A stretch of DNA of 64,000 nucleotides, taken from NCBI GenBank assembly GCA_034509495.1, contig CM067512.1:8148468-8212467 (forward strand), in the 5' to 3' direction. Below are positions 40,039 to 52,100 of the stretch, one piece after another. Each line of letters opens with the position of its first letter. The first letter of the stretch is position 1. This DNA is from Acestrorhynchus altus (taxonomy: Eukaryota > Chordata > Actinopteri > Characiformes > Acestrorhynchidae). A program made the translations under genes and the position numbers. The notes under the pieces were generated by a model. That model made no database searches. It was not told the origin of the DNA and saw nothing but the letters and a program-made list of their open reading frames with translations.

Positions 40039-43000
40039 TAGATATTACAATAGCAGCAATGTTCTACCCCAATTTGATTCTATAAACAGTCTACTGAACA
40101 CAGCATATAGGCCTAATTATAAACATCTAACACTTGTACATTTGTAACATTTCTACTGTATATGAATAATAAACTGATTAAATTAAATCTCAGTACCTGC
40201 AGAGTGAGTGCATCTCTTCCATTAGTTATGTCTCCTGACAATCCTTCAGCCTCAGCTTTGATTTTCCCTATTTTTTTCTGAGAGAAGAGCAGAAAGGCAC
40301 CACTCCTAGGTGATATATGTTCATGCTTGGCTTTCCATTTCTTGATGGCTTGAAAGTGACTTTCTGCTGCTTTCGGGTCCAGTTTAGCCAGCACTTCATC
40401 CAAACACTTAGACTTTCTGATAACCTTTAAAAAAAAGTTTCAAATTTTTATTGTTTTAAGAAAAAAATTATAGATCAGAATGTTACATAATATTAAATGC
40501 CAGGAATCTATCGACCCAACATTTGCTCAATATGCACTGTTTCACTTTTCTTTATTCAGGATATGATACATTCCAGAAACTGTAAATTTTGTCTACAATT
40601 ATTACAAAACAAGTAATTGTCTTAGAAAACACTCCACATATATGCAAACTAAATAATTTCAGCTGCACCATGTGGGATTTTCCTTACTTTCACTTTTGTT
40701 CACCATTTTAGGAATATTATAGTGAACATATTTCCCAGTGTAAAGTTTGGTCTGTATGCGAACATTTTGGGAGTATGCCATACCTCATAGTTTTCTTTGA
40801 TGAAGGGAAACTGGCGTGGCTGCAAGAACTGAGTTTTAGGTATGTCCAGGCCATCCTCTCCATAAAGAAACTGCACCACACTACCGTCGCTGTCCCGCAC
40901 AGTCAAATCATACTGGACCACCAGCCCCTCCAGATGCTTTATCACACACCTGCAAGATCCAAAACAGCATTTATGTTCTTACAGAGTTAAAGAAGGGGGT
41001 ACCATAATTTAACAATCAACTCTTTACTATTGGCTATTACTTCAATTACTGTGCTCCTTCAATAGCAGGACTGTAGGATTGCCGGCCGAGTTTTAATTCT
41101 AACATGGTGCCCTCTTTTTCTAACAGGGAGAGAACTTCCAAGGCCTTCATGATGAAAACATCTAGTGCAGCTGACCTACACGAGTAGAACTGCAAACTGT
41201 TTAAAAGTTCTAAGCCATACAAAAAAGCCAAAGACAGCACATTAATTGTACACCTTGTGGTCATTTTACCTCTGCAGATATCCGGAACGACTGGTTTTGA
41301 CAGCAGTATCCACCAAACCTTCACGACCAGCCATACAATGGAAAAAGAACTCCTAAACATTTCAGTGGGAAATTAATATCATATGTGAGTAAAGTGTTTT
41401 ACATTTGCAGTACTTTGTGGAACATTTCTACTCTTCTCAAAGGAGAGTAGTCTGTGGGCCTATTACAACATCATAAGATACATCATGAGGACATTCTGGT
41501 AAATCTTTGAGGCACAATACAGTTATTACATTAGTATTTTTTCTGAAGCTAAACTCACAGGAGGTTTGATCCCAGTCAGAAACCTGCCAGTTACAAAGCC
41601 TCCTGATTGAGGTTCTGGTTCGTAAGGCTGGAAACAGGGTAATGATTTCCCAGAAGGCATTAAGGGAGGCCGACGCCCCTCCAATTCGATCTGACCCAAC
41701 AGACAGGAAATCTGAAATCACAGACACACACAGACACACACAGACAAATATTATAGTTGGGTCTGATGCAGTGGTGTTGTGACTGTAGCTACTTAAAAGC
41801 TACTAAAAACATGTCTACATAAATCTCATTCATTATTTAGGTATAGCTGTTATCTTCAATATATTACCTAAAATAATGGACATTTACCTGCATTGTATTA
41901 ACAGTGGAACCCTTGGCTCCTGATTGCACCATGAGCTGAAGGTTGTTCTCCGGAAAAGAACGATGCAGGCCAAGCGGCATACACACCTTTAAAGAATACA
42001 ATGTCAATGTCATTGATTATTCTGCATTTTCCAACTTTTCCACCACAAAAATGCATTGGTTAGAATCTTACCACAATAAGATATTAAAAGAAGGAGCATG
42101 CAGCAAACAAAGATGACCTATATAGATATAATACCTTGTTGATGTTGTTGTTGACTTGATTAACCTCTTCTTTGAACTTGAGATCTACCATATTGAAGTC
42201 ACGCTGGTCTATGTTCAGATGGGCATCCTCCCAGAGGTCTCTGGCTTTGCTGTCCTCAGCTGTGGAAGGAAGGTTGAAGGCTGCACGTAGAGCCTGTAGA
42301 AGGTAGCAAAAAATATTATTAAACATCTCCGAAATTTATATTAATGACACCTTTAACACTCTCCCTTTGAACATTCAAAGTACATTCATACAACTGACCT
42401 TTGCTCCACATGTAACAGATTCCTTGATAATTTTCTTTCTTTGAATGTTGGCTCCATGTTTTACCAAAATATCTTCCACACCTGTTAAATACAGAAAATC
42501 AGATTTATGAGAACATGACTGAAGGAGACAACTAATCTACATGTACAGCTGCTTAAGATTAAATGATAAACAGATCATTGTAAGACCAATCTCACCCATA
42601 GTGAAGCCACGGTACAGCTGCAAATAGGCGGTGAAAAGGCGAGCCAGGCAGCTGAGCAGCTTTCCACTGACCTCTCCCCCATAGAGCTCATAGCAACAGT
42701 GCACTAGGCCGTATGCTGAGCTTCCATAGTGAGCTTTGTCTAACACACCCACCAGCAGCTCCCCGTGATGAATGATGACCTGGAACAATACATTTGCACT
42801 GTAATTAACTTGAAACATGACAAATACTTCAAAACAAAGTTAAACAATTTAACTCTAGGAAATATCACTGCAGGTAAGCAGTCACCTGAGAGTCGCACAT
42901 TGAGTCAGGCTGGTAGCCTGGCGTGGACCGAGGGGGCTCCTTCACCCAGGCCTTACTGGGGATCTTGGCCTTTCCTGTCAGGTTCAGAGGAATGTGTTTC

Positions 43001-44614
43001 TCTGGGATGACATTCAGCAAGAGGGTGGACACAACCTTTCAGAAAACAATGTAAATTAAATCATGAAAATTTATTACACATATTACACAGCTGAATTCCT
43101 CTATTTAAGAGTAAGCAAATCTAGGTTCATGAGAGGTCCAGCAATACACACAAACACACAAATATCAGTTACCTGTTTGCCAGTCCAGAGCAAGTGGGGT
43201 TTGATAATAGCAGGAGGGAGCAGCCTAACTCTGCCAGTTCTATCAGTAAGTCCTCTGTAGACCAGCTCCATGTACTGGTCTCGTGTGAAGAAGCAACTAC
43301 GGATGGTCATGCTGGTGCCTGACACCATGTGGTCTTGGATCAGACCAGCTAAGGGCGTTCCATCCTATAGAAAAGGTTCCAAATACTAGTCAGGCTACAA
43401 CTTGATAATTAATGATTGTTAATTTGACAATAATTGATTGTCAAAATTGGAAAACAAAATTAGTTTATGATAAGTACTGAAATCTGACAAACACTCTGCT
43501 TCTCAGTCAAGGCTTTGGCCAGTAATGTGCTGTAATAAATTAACTGTTTTTTTAAGTCTACCTCAACATATGAATATCCATAAAGTTGATTTTGGGGGTG
43601 GACACCCAAAATCAATCCAAACACTTAAGCTAAAGATCAACTAAATCACTGACGTGCAAGCAAATCACTTGTAGGAATTTGTAGTAATAATTGCAGTAAT
43701 TTCTGACACTTGCCTTGGGTACCAAGTACTGCTGGTCTGTGCTGACAAGTGTGTAGGCCTCAGCCCGGCTCAACTCGCTCTGAGGGAAGTGTGCGTTCAT
43801 CTCATCACCATCGAAGTCAGCATTGTAAGCCTTGCAGTTAGCATAGTGTAACCTGAGGACCTTCTCTCCTGGTAAGATGCGTGCACAATGTGCTTGAATC
43901 GATGGCCTGTGCAATGTGGGCTGCCGGTTGAGGAGGAGCACGTCTCCGTTTTTGATGTGCCGATTCACCTGTCGGGAAGAAAGCAAGTAGGAATGTTGCT
44001 GGCACAAACAAATAAAATGCATTATTGGAAATCTAATTAAACAGATCTTACCATTTATCATACACAATTTTCAACTTGGAACCTAAGACTCCCCATCACA
44101 CAATTCACATCTTCCTAACCATATTCAAACACTTTTTTATAGCTCAGTTGTAATGAAGAAAACAATTATAATTCTAATGCAATCTGGAATAAATAAAACA
44201 CTCACAGACTGGGCTTTCTAACCCTTTTAAGGTACTCACAATCTTCATAGGTATGTGGTGCTGGCCTGTGCTGGGTGTCATGAGCTGTTTGGCTATGGCT
44301 TCTCTCTGGGTCACATTGGTGCTACTCAGGATGGTTCTTGAGCCATCCTCATTGATCACCATGGAAGCACCAGGGTGCACATTGGGCCCATTCAGTACAG
44401 CTTGCCGCAGCTCCTTCACATTCCAGGGTGTGACTGGCTGTGGGTAGGTCAGCTTGGTGGCGAACACCTGTTTCAGTGGCACAGCAGTCAGTTACATTTG
44501 GAAAACCTTTAAAACACTGCATTGTCAAAAACTGTCCCGTTGTTTTACAGAGTTTTAACCAAAATAATAAAATAAATAAATAAATAAATAAATAAAAATA
44601 ATAATAATAAAATA

Positions 44615-44658
<44 letters not shown>

Positions 44659-47600
44659 AAAAACGGCCAGCATATTTTACTTTAAATACCGGAGAGCCTA
44701 CATTTGAATTTGAACACAAACACCAATCAATAATAAATACACACTCAATACCAATTGTTTTTGAGACTGACAAAACTAAAGCCAGAGTCTAACACACCAT
44801 ATAAAACCTCATTGTGAAGTCAAAATACTTACAGGCTAATATTAAAAATACATTTCAAAAACATATTTCTTACCATGGGTATTCCAATCTCATTGGTTCC
44901 AATGTACATGTCTGGACAAATGACAGAGCGAGCAGCAAAGTCCACACGCTTTCCCATCATATGCTTCCTGAACAGACCTTCCTTCTTCTCCAAGATCTGA
45001 CAGAAACACAAAGATTGTCACAATCAGTGTTAATTTACTGAGCTTTTTAGGAGAACACAAAAGAAAGGGAAAAGAATAGGTGGAAAATAATAAACCTGAC
45101 GGATGCCGGGGAACTTATCGGTCATTAACTTGTCCATGTCACTGTCAAAAACAATGTTGACATGACTCTGTAGGCGGATCCAGACATTGTACAGTTTGTC
45201 TGCGAGGGTGACTCCAGGTAGGCCGACTAAAAATGCCTGATCTCCCTGATTGACTTCTGCTGTCTCACTGGACTGCAGAGATAGAGAACATCACCAAATT
45301 ACAATTACTTTAATGAGGCAGTTAAACTTAGTTACCCAAAAAAGAATCAATGCAACAGTTATGTAAACAATGTCTCTTAGTAGTAATGAGTAATTGTGTA
45401 TATAATAGAGTCCTACTTCTATCTCTGTCTGAGTCCCCTCTATCTTCTCTGCTTTCTCAGATGCAATGAGAGCAAGTAGCTTCTGAATGATGACATTGTC
45501 TTTGATCACCGACTGCATGTTCACCGTCTGACCATTGGTAAACATCTGGTCTCCCAATCGATTAATAGGTCGATACCTAAAAAATTATACATAAAAATTA
45601 TCATTGTGAGGCGCAACAAGCACTAACATAGATGTCAATGTAATGGAGAAAAAAAAGGCACTGAACAAAAGGCTTCCAGTTTAGCTGCCAAGTTTACCTG
45701 CATGGAGGAACCATCAGCAAATCTAAGAAAAACATATCTGGGCTGAAGCCGTTGGTACTGTTTATTGCCAGGCCTGAGAACAAATACTTCAAGAAGAAAC
45801 CTAAAACAGACCATCAAAAATTATTCACTACAAAAAACATTGTGATATCAAACTGCAGCACAAATGTTCTATTATTTCCTCAGCTTCATTAAATATGTTT
45901 CATGTGGCCACAAGAGAAGCTGGGCTTTCTCTGAAATCTGACCTCCTCTGTATTTTGTAATGGATATAGTTAGTATTTGATGAGGATTTGATTGTGTTCA
46001 AAAGGGCAGCTTACCTTCATTTTCCCACAGCTTTACGACATGTTCTCGAGCCAAGCTTGGAGTTAGGTATCCACGTTTACCCATGTAAATATCATCTGGA
46101 AAAAATAAATTAAAATAAACCTCCAACAAGCATGAGAGCGTACACATAAACAAAAACAAAGTAAAGAGACTTGACGGTCAAAGGAGAGCAAACCTTCTTC
46201 CTCTGCCTTGTCATTTTTGCCAAATGAACGTGTAACAATCAGCTTGCTGTTATGCTCCCTGCGTATTTGTGCTTTGCCAGCCCTTTGTTGGAACAAATGC
46301 AGAAATGTTTAAAGTGGTGTTCCTGCTAGAAAAAGGCATCCAACATCTTACAACTGAGACTATGTAAAATACACTCATCATCAAAAAACAGTTGCACACA
46401 CAAAAACGTCCAGAAGCAAGTGTCTGATTGCAATGTTATTTGGAAGGAAGATAAAGTTACCAAGAAATTTAAATGATTAAAATTTAGATGGCTATGGGAA
46501 ATATTTATTGAGCTACACATACAGGTGTATATTGCTATGGGTATGGATATAATGAAACATGTCAGAATGGAGGCTAGGTCTTCAAGGCGACCTCTTGAGG
46601 TGGCAGCAGTATGTGGACGAGTGTTGTCCTGTGGAACAGCGCACAGGAGTGTATGTTCAGAAATGGACCACTGGTTACAGGATCTCATTAACGCAATGCC
46701 GTACTGTTAATGTGCCTGTAATGAATGTGATCTGGCACTGAACAAAGTTGCAGCCCAAACCATGACACCAGGCCTTCTGAATGTGTGACACAAAATGTTG
46801 ATCTCTACGCTGACCACAGTGCTTCTCCATTTATTGGTTGTCTCCACCAAGACAAAGGCAGGACTCGTCACTGAAGATGACTCGCTGCCATTCTGAGTGA
46901 CTCAATGACAGTCTGGCTCAACACCATTGCAGTCGTATATTGCAATTGGATAATTACTCCTGGTTCAATCATTTTTGACATTGAGTGTATATTATGAATA
47001 CAGTGGAATTTCATACCTGCAATTGGGGCATTTTCTTGAGCTCATGTGGACCTTCCAAAACTCACCAATTAGCCTGGTTTTCATCTCACAAAGATGCTTG
47101 ATCTGCCAAAATGTAATAACAATAACCAGTTTACACATCACTGACATGCAATCATAACAAATAACATTATGATAAACCAAGGACACTTACAGGTGCTTTG
47201 CCCTTGTTGCTTTCATTCGCTTTGAGAATGGGGGCACTGAATGCTTCCAAAACTTGTTGAATTTCCACCCCTGTAGCTTTTGGATTGCCGTCCAAAAACT
47301 GTAATGAACAAAAAATGACCCATTTTTTAAGCAACAGATCACCAAACCAGTCCCATATGTAAGGTATTTACATACTATTACACAAACATTTCAGCATTCA
47401 GCACCAATTCATCTGATACACCACTAATACAAATGTTTCACACCCACCTGATTAAGAGCAACTTCAATCTCATACAGTTCCTTAATCACTCCTACATCTA
47501 ATAACTTGAGCCGGTTGAGAAGTAGGTGAATTGCGGCCCTTGGACACGTAAGCATGTGGCATGACAGACAGGAACCTCGTATAAGCAAGTACAATTTCTG

Positions 47601-48860
47601 AGGAGGAGATATAAAATGACATGAGAGTGGGTTCATACACATCACACAGAGCAGTAGGGGTGTGAGGCACTTACATCAAACATCAGAGGGTTGTAGACAG
47701 GCAAGTGCAGGTCAATATGTCCAAAATGTCCAGGGCAGTTGCTAAAGTCCTGCATGCATGTTGAACAGATTTCTTTATTGTCAGCTGGACCCAGGGACAG
47801 ATCATAAAGCCCATTAGGGGCGGCACTGCCAACATTGTCCAGCAATAAAGAATTTGTGATACTTCTGACGCTCAGTTTCCTGTGAGAGGAGAAAAAAAAC
47901 TTCAATTAAACAACCATACACGTTCCCAGCAAACCTGGATACGTTGTGACAACGTTACGACCTTATGACAACCTACAGTTTTCATCACCCTAGAAGTGGT
48001 CTGCGTGGTGCACTCTACACTGTCACATGGTTGAGATGTACCACCGTTGACGATGTTGGAGCAACATTGTAAGAAAGCAAATAACATTGCTGTGTCATGA
48101 ATAACATTTTGACAATGTTGTAAGAAAGGAGTACAACGTTAGAACAACCATGCCATGACAGCGCCACCTTATGACAACGTTGGAACAACGCAGAAAGAAA
48201 GTAGACGTTGATGCACCATAAACAGAAGCACATTTCGACAATGTTATAAGAAAGAGTATAACGTTAGAATAACCCTATGACGACGCCGGAGCAGCGTTGT
48301 AAGAAAGAAAATAACATTGCTGCGTCAGAAATAAACATTTTAACAAAGTTGTAAGAAAGAGTCCAACGTTAGAACAACCATGCCACAGTGTAAACAGCGC
48401 CATCTTGTGGCAACGTCGGAGCAACGTTGTAAGAAAGTAAACAACGTTGCTGCATCACTAACAGCGGCACGTTTCGACAACGTCGGAGCAACGCTGTAAG
48501 AAAGTAGACGTTGCTGCACCATAAACAGCAGCACGTTTCGACAACGTTGTAAGAACGTTGTGAAGAGTCCTGCAGTCAGCAGAACTCCGTGGACCTGCTT
48601 CTCCTCCTCCAGTTCAGACACCCCGTCTTCACTGGGCTTCAGCCGAACGGTGTCGTTTAGTGGGTCACGTTTTACAACTGTTTAATTGCGCCAACGTTAT
48701 AAAAACGTACAGACAACCAAACACGCCGCTCGAGCAGCTAACTAGCTAAACGCCGTGTCTCCCAACTGCGCTGCGGGCTTTACCTCATTTCTTCTGGGGA
48801 GTACATGCCAAACGACATGCCCTCCAGTCGCCTCCACGGCGTCTCTTTGGAAAACAGCAT
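34850..48860 (-). CDS. polr1a: POLR1A, RNA polymerase I largest subunit RPA194 (spliced, complete)
   Basis: Thirty-four exons in transcript order: 48860-48784, 47879-47675, 47597-47448, 47298-47191, 47102-47017, 46282-46194, 46095-46015, 45800-45698, 45576-45417, 45272-45096, 44996-44874, 44467-44240, 43968-43714, 43364-43173, 43035-42886, 42779-42596, 42481-42399, 42293-42135, 41986-41888, 41711-41559, 41352-41270, 40949-40784, 40424-40197, 39918-39704, 39440-39273, 39063-38928, 38758-38598, 38439-38307, 38166-38065, 37018-36776, 36229-36029, 35443-35326, 35240-35076, 34950-34850; 1693 residues (human 1720). Clamp zinc ligands C64, C67, C74, H77 are present. The catalytic NADFDGDEMN (578-587) carries three Mg-binding Asp. 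The bridge helix is near 957-982 and the trigger-loop region GEAVGLLAAQSIGEPSTQ at about 1202-1219. An acidic insertion lies near 1385-1490. It transcribes 47S pre-rRNA in the nucleolus. Intron 13 has a GC donor. It is head to head with ptcd3. Confidence 0.97.
36395..36606. repeat. hAT-like MITE in polr1a intron 30
   Basis: About 210 bases bounded by imperfect inverted ends: GGGTTTCTCAAAC on the left and TTGAGAAACCC on the right. No coding capacity. The ends fit short non-autonomous hAT elements. Confidence 0.55.
37170..37977 (-). mobile_element. Tc1/mariner relic in polr1a intron 29
   Basis: ACATTAGCACCACTAGTCTA at the left and TTAATGTTATGGCTGATCAG at the right are the outer segments of a very common fish Tc1-type family whose transposase reads on the minus strand. 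An ATGGGCAAGC start remnant lies near 37820 on the minus strand, close to TTTTAACACATCAACTTCAA. The interior is shortened and the frame destroyed. Confidence 0.7.
39959..40045. repeat. long (TA)n microsatellite in polr1a intron 23
   Basis: About 75 bases of uninterrupted TA ending in a short GATAGATA run, inside the 278-base intron between exons 23 and 24. Confidence 0.95.
40950..41269 (-). other. polr1a intron 21 with an unexplained open segment
   Basis: The minus-strand frame from about 41180 down to 41047 reads ALDVFIMKALEVLSLL and then LKLGRQSYSPAIEGA before a stop, preceded by a TGTAG that could serve as an acceptor. It looks protein-like, but no counterpart exists between these exons in known POLR1A. 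I do not recognise it. It may be an interspersed repeat, a decayed element, or chance. Confidence 0.3.
43365..43713 (-). other. polr1a intron 13, GC-AG class
   Basis: Exon 13 must end CCCAAG to join GATGGAACGCCC of exon 14 in frame (VPK then DGTPLAG). The intron therefore starts GCAAGT and ends CTATAG. A hairpin with an 11-base stem (43586-43596 with 43605-43615) and 8-base loop lies within it. Confidence 0.85.
44555..44658. repeat. AAAT/AAT microsatellite in polr1a intron 11
   Basis: AAAT repeats pass into about fourteen AAT repeats within the intron between exons 11 and 12. The long frames across it are artefacts. Confidence 0.9.
46365..46990 (-). mobile_element. Tc1/mariner relic in polr1a intron 5
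   Basis: Left ACACTCATCATCAAAAAACA and right (inverted) ACACTCAATGTCAAAAATGA form decayed inverted ends. On the minus strand QDNTRPHTA, the segment around the second catalytic Asp of Tc1-type transposases, is readable near 46635. A DES(C)LCLG-like block around the first Asp lies near 46870. The two are too close together and in a broken frame. Confidence 0.7.
47938..48560. repeat. AACGTT-rich minisatellite in polr1a intron 1
   Basis: Diverged units contain GGAGCAACGTTGTAAGAAAG and CGTTTCGACAACG. Unit starts near 48055, 48178, 48286, 48414 and 48482 give spacings of 123, 108, 128 and 68. AACGTT and near-matches recur throughout, making many short self-complementary sites. It lies within 300-900 bases of the polr1a start codon. 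Confidence 0.8.
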
Positions 48861-49162
48861 TTTAATCCTCGAACCGAACTCAAACCCACGCGTTCACGGT
48901 CTCCGCGCTGCGCAAGCGGTCCGGCACGTGGGTCCGTCTGAGGACCGGACCAAACCAAAGCAGAGACAGGAAAGAGGCCGTTTACGACCGTCCACCGGTA
49001 GAGGGGCGGTGTGTGAGAGACAACAGACGTTTAAATCCACGTTTAACCGATTAAATAACGGACTGTTCGCTTTGTTGGCGTGATATCGTTATAAAGAGCC
49101 AGTGAAGTAGAATCCCCCATCTGAAGCTGCTGGGGTGGTACATTCCCAGCCAGTGAGGCAAG
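48861..49162. promoter_or_regulatory. bidirectional polr1a / ptcd3 promoter
   Basis: Only 302 bases separate the two start codons. The sequence is CpG-rich, with no TATA box seen at a useful place. A CACGTG E-box lies at 48925-48930 nearer polr1a. The same head-to-head arrangement exists in human 2p11.2, supporting a shared promoter. Confidence 0.8.
48925..48930. promoter_or_regulatory. E-box CACGTG in the polr1a / ptcd3 promoter
   Basis: Perfect palindromic CACGTG, 65 bases upstream of the polr1a ATG. MYC regulation of Pol I subunit genes is known in mammals; binding here is inferred. Confidence 0.5.
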
Positions 49163-49170
49163 ATGGCGGC
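49160..49170 (+). promoter_or_regulatory. YY1-type AAGATGGCGGC overlapping the ptcd3 start codon
   Basis: AAGATGGCGGC is a strong match to the YY1 consensus, and its ATG is the ptcd3 start. Such sites at start codons are frequent in mitochondrial and translation genes and can help fix the transcription start. Confidence 0.6.
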
Positions 49171-52100
49171 CTCCTGTGCGCACGTAGGGCGACAGGTACA
49201 CGGGACAGGGAGGACACTGCTGTGTGGCGTGAGGGACAGGCTGCTGTGTGGCGTGAGGGACAGGCTGCTGTGTGGTGTGAGGGACACGCTGCAGCGGAGG
49301 TAAGAGTGTCTCAGCTGGGAAAGGAGACAGCTGCTGTGTAGGGATGTTCAGGCTGTGGGAGGAGCTGCAGTCTGAGAATAAAAACACACTTAAATATAGA
49401 CCACGGCTGTAATTATTATTCATAATGGACATTTACAGACATTATTTATTACCCAGGAGATTTTCCGAGAGACTGTACACTTTACTGACTGGTGTTTTAC
49501 CACTAGGTGGCGCTAGGTAACTTCCGTGCTCTAACTCCGCGTATGAAGGAGAACCCGAGTCCCTAATGTAAACACACTTGTGAAGATGGGAATCAGTTTT
49601 ACTATTCAAACTCCAAATTCGAAAACCTGTCTGTTGTTGGGTTTTAGATCTAAACTGAGTTATTTACTATTCTGCTGGAAAGTCCAGTTCAAGACCAGCT
49701 TCTGCTGGTACCTAGTTTTAGGTGGTTTAAACTAGGGTTTGGTGGTCAAGGTGGTGAAATACTGCTCATTTAGAGGAAAAAAAGCTTGGAAACCTCAATA
49801 TACTGTATTAACCTATACTTTAGGTGGCTTGGTGGTTAGCAGGTTCAGCTCCCAGCACTGGGCTCTTGGGTTAAAGGCCCTATCAGGGTGGAGTTTCCAT
49901 GTTCTCCCTGTGTCTGCATGGGCTTCCTTCCACATCCCAAAAACATGGATCAGGTGAATTGGTTATTATAAATTGCCAGTGTGTGTGATGATCTGAGGAG
50001 CCATACAGGATTTTGACCCATCTCTGTAGTTTACCATTTTCATCTTCTGTCGATGGTCTGAAGCCATCCTTTTGCTGTCCTTCACTCTTTGGGGAAGTGA
50101 AGAAAATTGTTAACTAGGACTTGTTTTGTTCAGGTCTCTACTTTACAATGAAACTGCAGTTTGCAGTTACACATGTATACGGTACATTTTGTTTGAATAA
50201 CCTTTATGTTTCTTCGATTTGTTTTCCCCTGAAACAGGTATTTTGGACTGGGTTTTGTCACCTGTCAGCAATCTGCTCCTGCCATATCAGGTTAGAGAGG
50301 TTCAGGTCTTCTCGTCTGTCAGCTCTAAGTTTCTGCTTAGTCTGTTCTGTGAACAGCTTGTCAAGTAAAGTTTTCCCTGATGAGATGTTCAGACTTTATC
50401 TTGTACAGACAGTGCCACACTCTGTATGCTCCCCAATGAAATGTAATGGTCCTATGAAATGGAAAGGTCATCCCCTCTGATATTCTTTCCTCAGGATCTG
50501 CAGAGGAAGTTGTTATTCCAAGAAAGAAGACATGGTAAGATACATCATTTGACTTTACAATAATGCACAGAAATGGCAATGTTGTGACGTTCCCAACATT
50601 CTCATGCATGTATTTGTGTAACAGGAATAAAGAGGCTGTTTTACAAGCTCTGGCATCCACTGTAAATCGGGTATGTTACCATGCCGTTTCAGCTGTACTT
50701 GCTTAACTAGATGTAAAATCTGATTTAAATCCCTCTTTAAATGGATGTTTGTTTTTTAGGACCCTACTGCTTCACATTACACATTTCATGATGACTCGTA
50801 TCTCACTCCAAGAACATCTGCAGAGTTTGTGAGTCTCTTATTTGAGTGATTTGTTTAGTGATTAATAATTAGTGGTCCTGGTCCTGGAGTACCACCATCC
50901 TGCTTTTTCAGTTAGTTAATTAGTTGAATAATTTGTGCTGGAAATAAAACTCTACAACAGGCAGAGCAGTGTTACTCCAGGATCAATTTTGAGGATTGGA
51001 TAGGATAGGATAGGATAGAACTTTATTGATCCCTTGGGAGGGTTCCCTCAGGGAAATTAAGGTTCCAGCAGCAGCATACGTTAATAAGAACCATTGGTTT
51101 ATAGGATTTCTTTACAAGAATACTTTCCAATAGTTTCCATTTCCATTTAACAATAGGTTGTAAACTCATTGAAAATAGAATTAGGTCCATTAATTTTAGT
51201 TTCCATTAGCCTCTTTCAGCTTCAGCTTCTTTTAGTTTTTAATTCTATTCATTTTAGTTTCCATTTATTTCTGTAAGTCTTTATCTCCATTTATTACCAT
51301 TTATCTGGTGTCTGGGTCACATGGGCAGCAGCCTAATCAAAGAGCCACAGATCGCCTGCTCCCTAGCCACCTCTACCAGCTGTTCCGGGGGAATACCAAG
51401 GCAGTCCCAGGCCAGCTGAGAGATATAATTTCCCCAGTATGTCCCAGGTCTTCCCTGGGGCCTCCTTCCAGTCAGACATGTCCAGAAAACCTCACAAGGG
51501 AGGTGTCCATGAGGCATCAAAACCAGATGCCCAAAACAACTCAGCTGGCTCCTCTTGAAATGGCTCTATTCTGAACCCCTCCTGGGTGACTGAACTCTTC
51601 ATCCTGTCTCTAAGGCAGAATTCAGAATCATGTAGCTTGTGGCCATAGAAGAGGGTTGAAACATGGATTGACTGGTAGCTCTCTCTTCACCACAGCAAAC
51701 TGGGTCAGAGCCTGCAACAGGAAACAGGAAAACAAACATCCTTTAAATGGTCAGATGAATCATGCTTAATATAATCATGAACTTTGACTAAAAGTGAAAA
51801 GGTAAAAACGAGACCAGTTTAGAATAGTCCAGTAAAATAAATTTAATTAAAATGATTCAAATTATAATATAGTTTTCTCTATTGAATATTCTTTTTATTG
51901 TCTCCACAGAGACTGTATTCCTTATCCCAGGAATCAGGCAGAAATGTGGCCAAGTATTTAATCAATACCTACCCAAAGTATTTCCAGAAAGACTTTGCAG
52001 AGCCTCATATTCCAGTAAGTCTACAAGCATATCATTTATAAAATTAGATTGTTGGACATACATCATGTTCTGCATGGACTCATAATGCATATGACATTAT

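Larger units (their letters stand above)
50829..51909. other. ptcd3 intron 5 with LINE and dispersed-repeat fragments
   Basis: 50876-50990 is a CCTGGTCCTGGAGTACCACC-type repeat. 51000-51080 is the reverse-oriented LINE 3' end with a GGATA tail. 51305-51600 read on the minus strand contains a retroelement tail with GRRPQGRPGTYWGNYISQLA and a PPEQLVEVAREQ block. No host exon seen. Confidence 0.6.

Noticed and set aside
44349..44773. Poly-Tyr and poly-Ile frames in polr1a intron 11
   Set aside because: They come from the AAAT/AAT microsatellite joined to part of exon 12 in a shifted frame.
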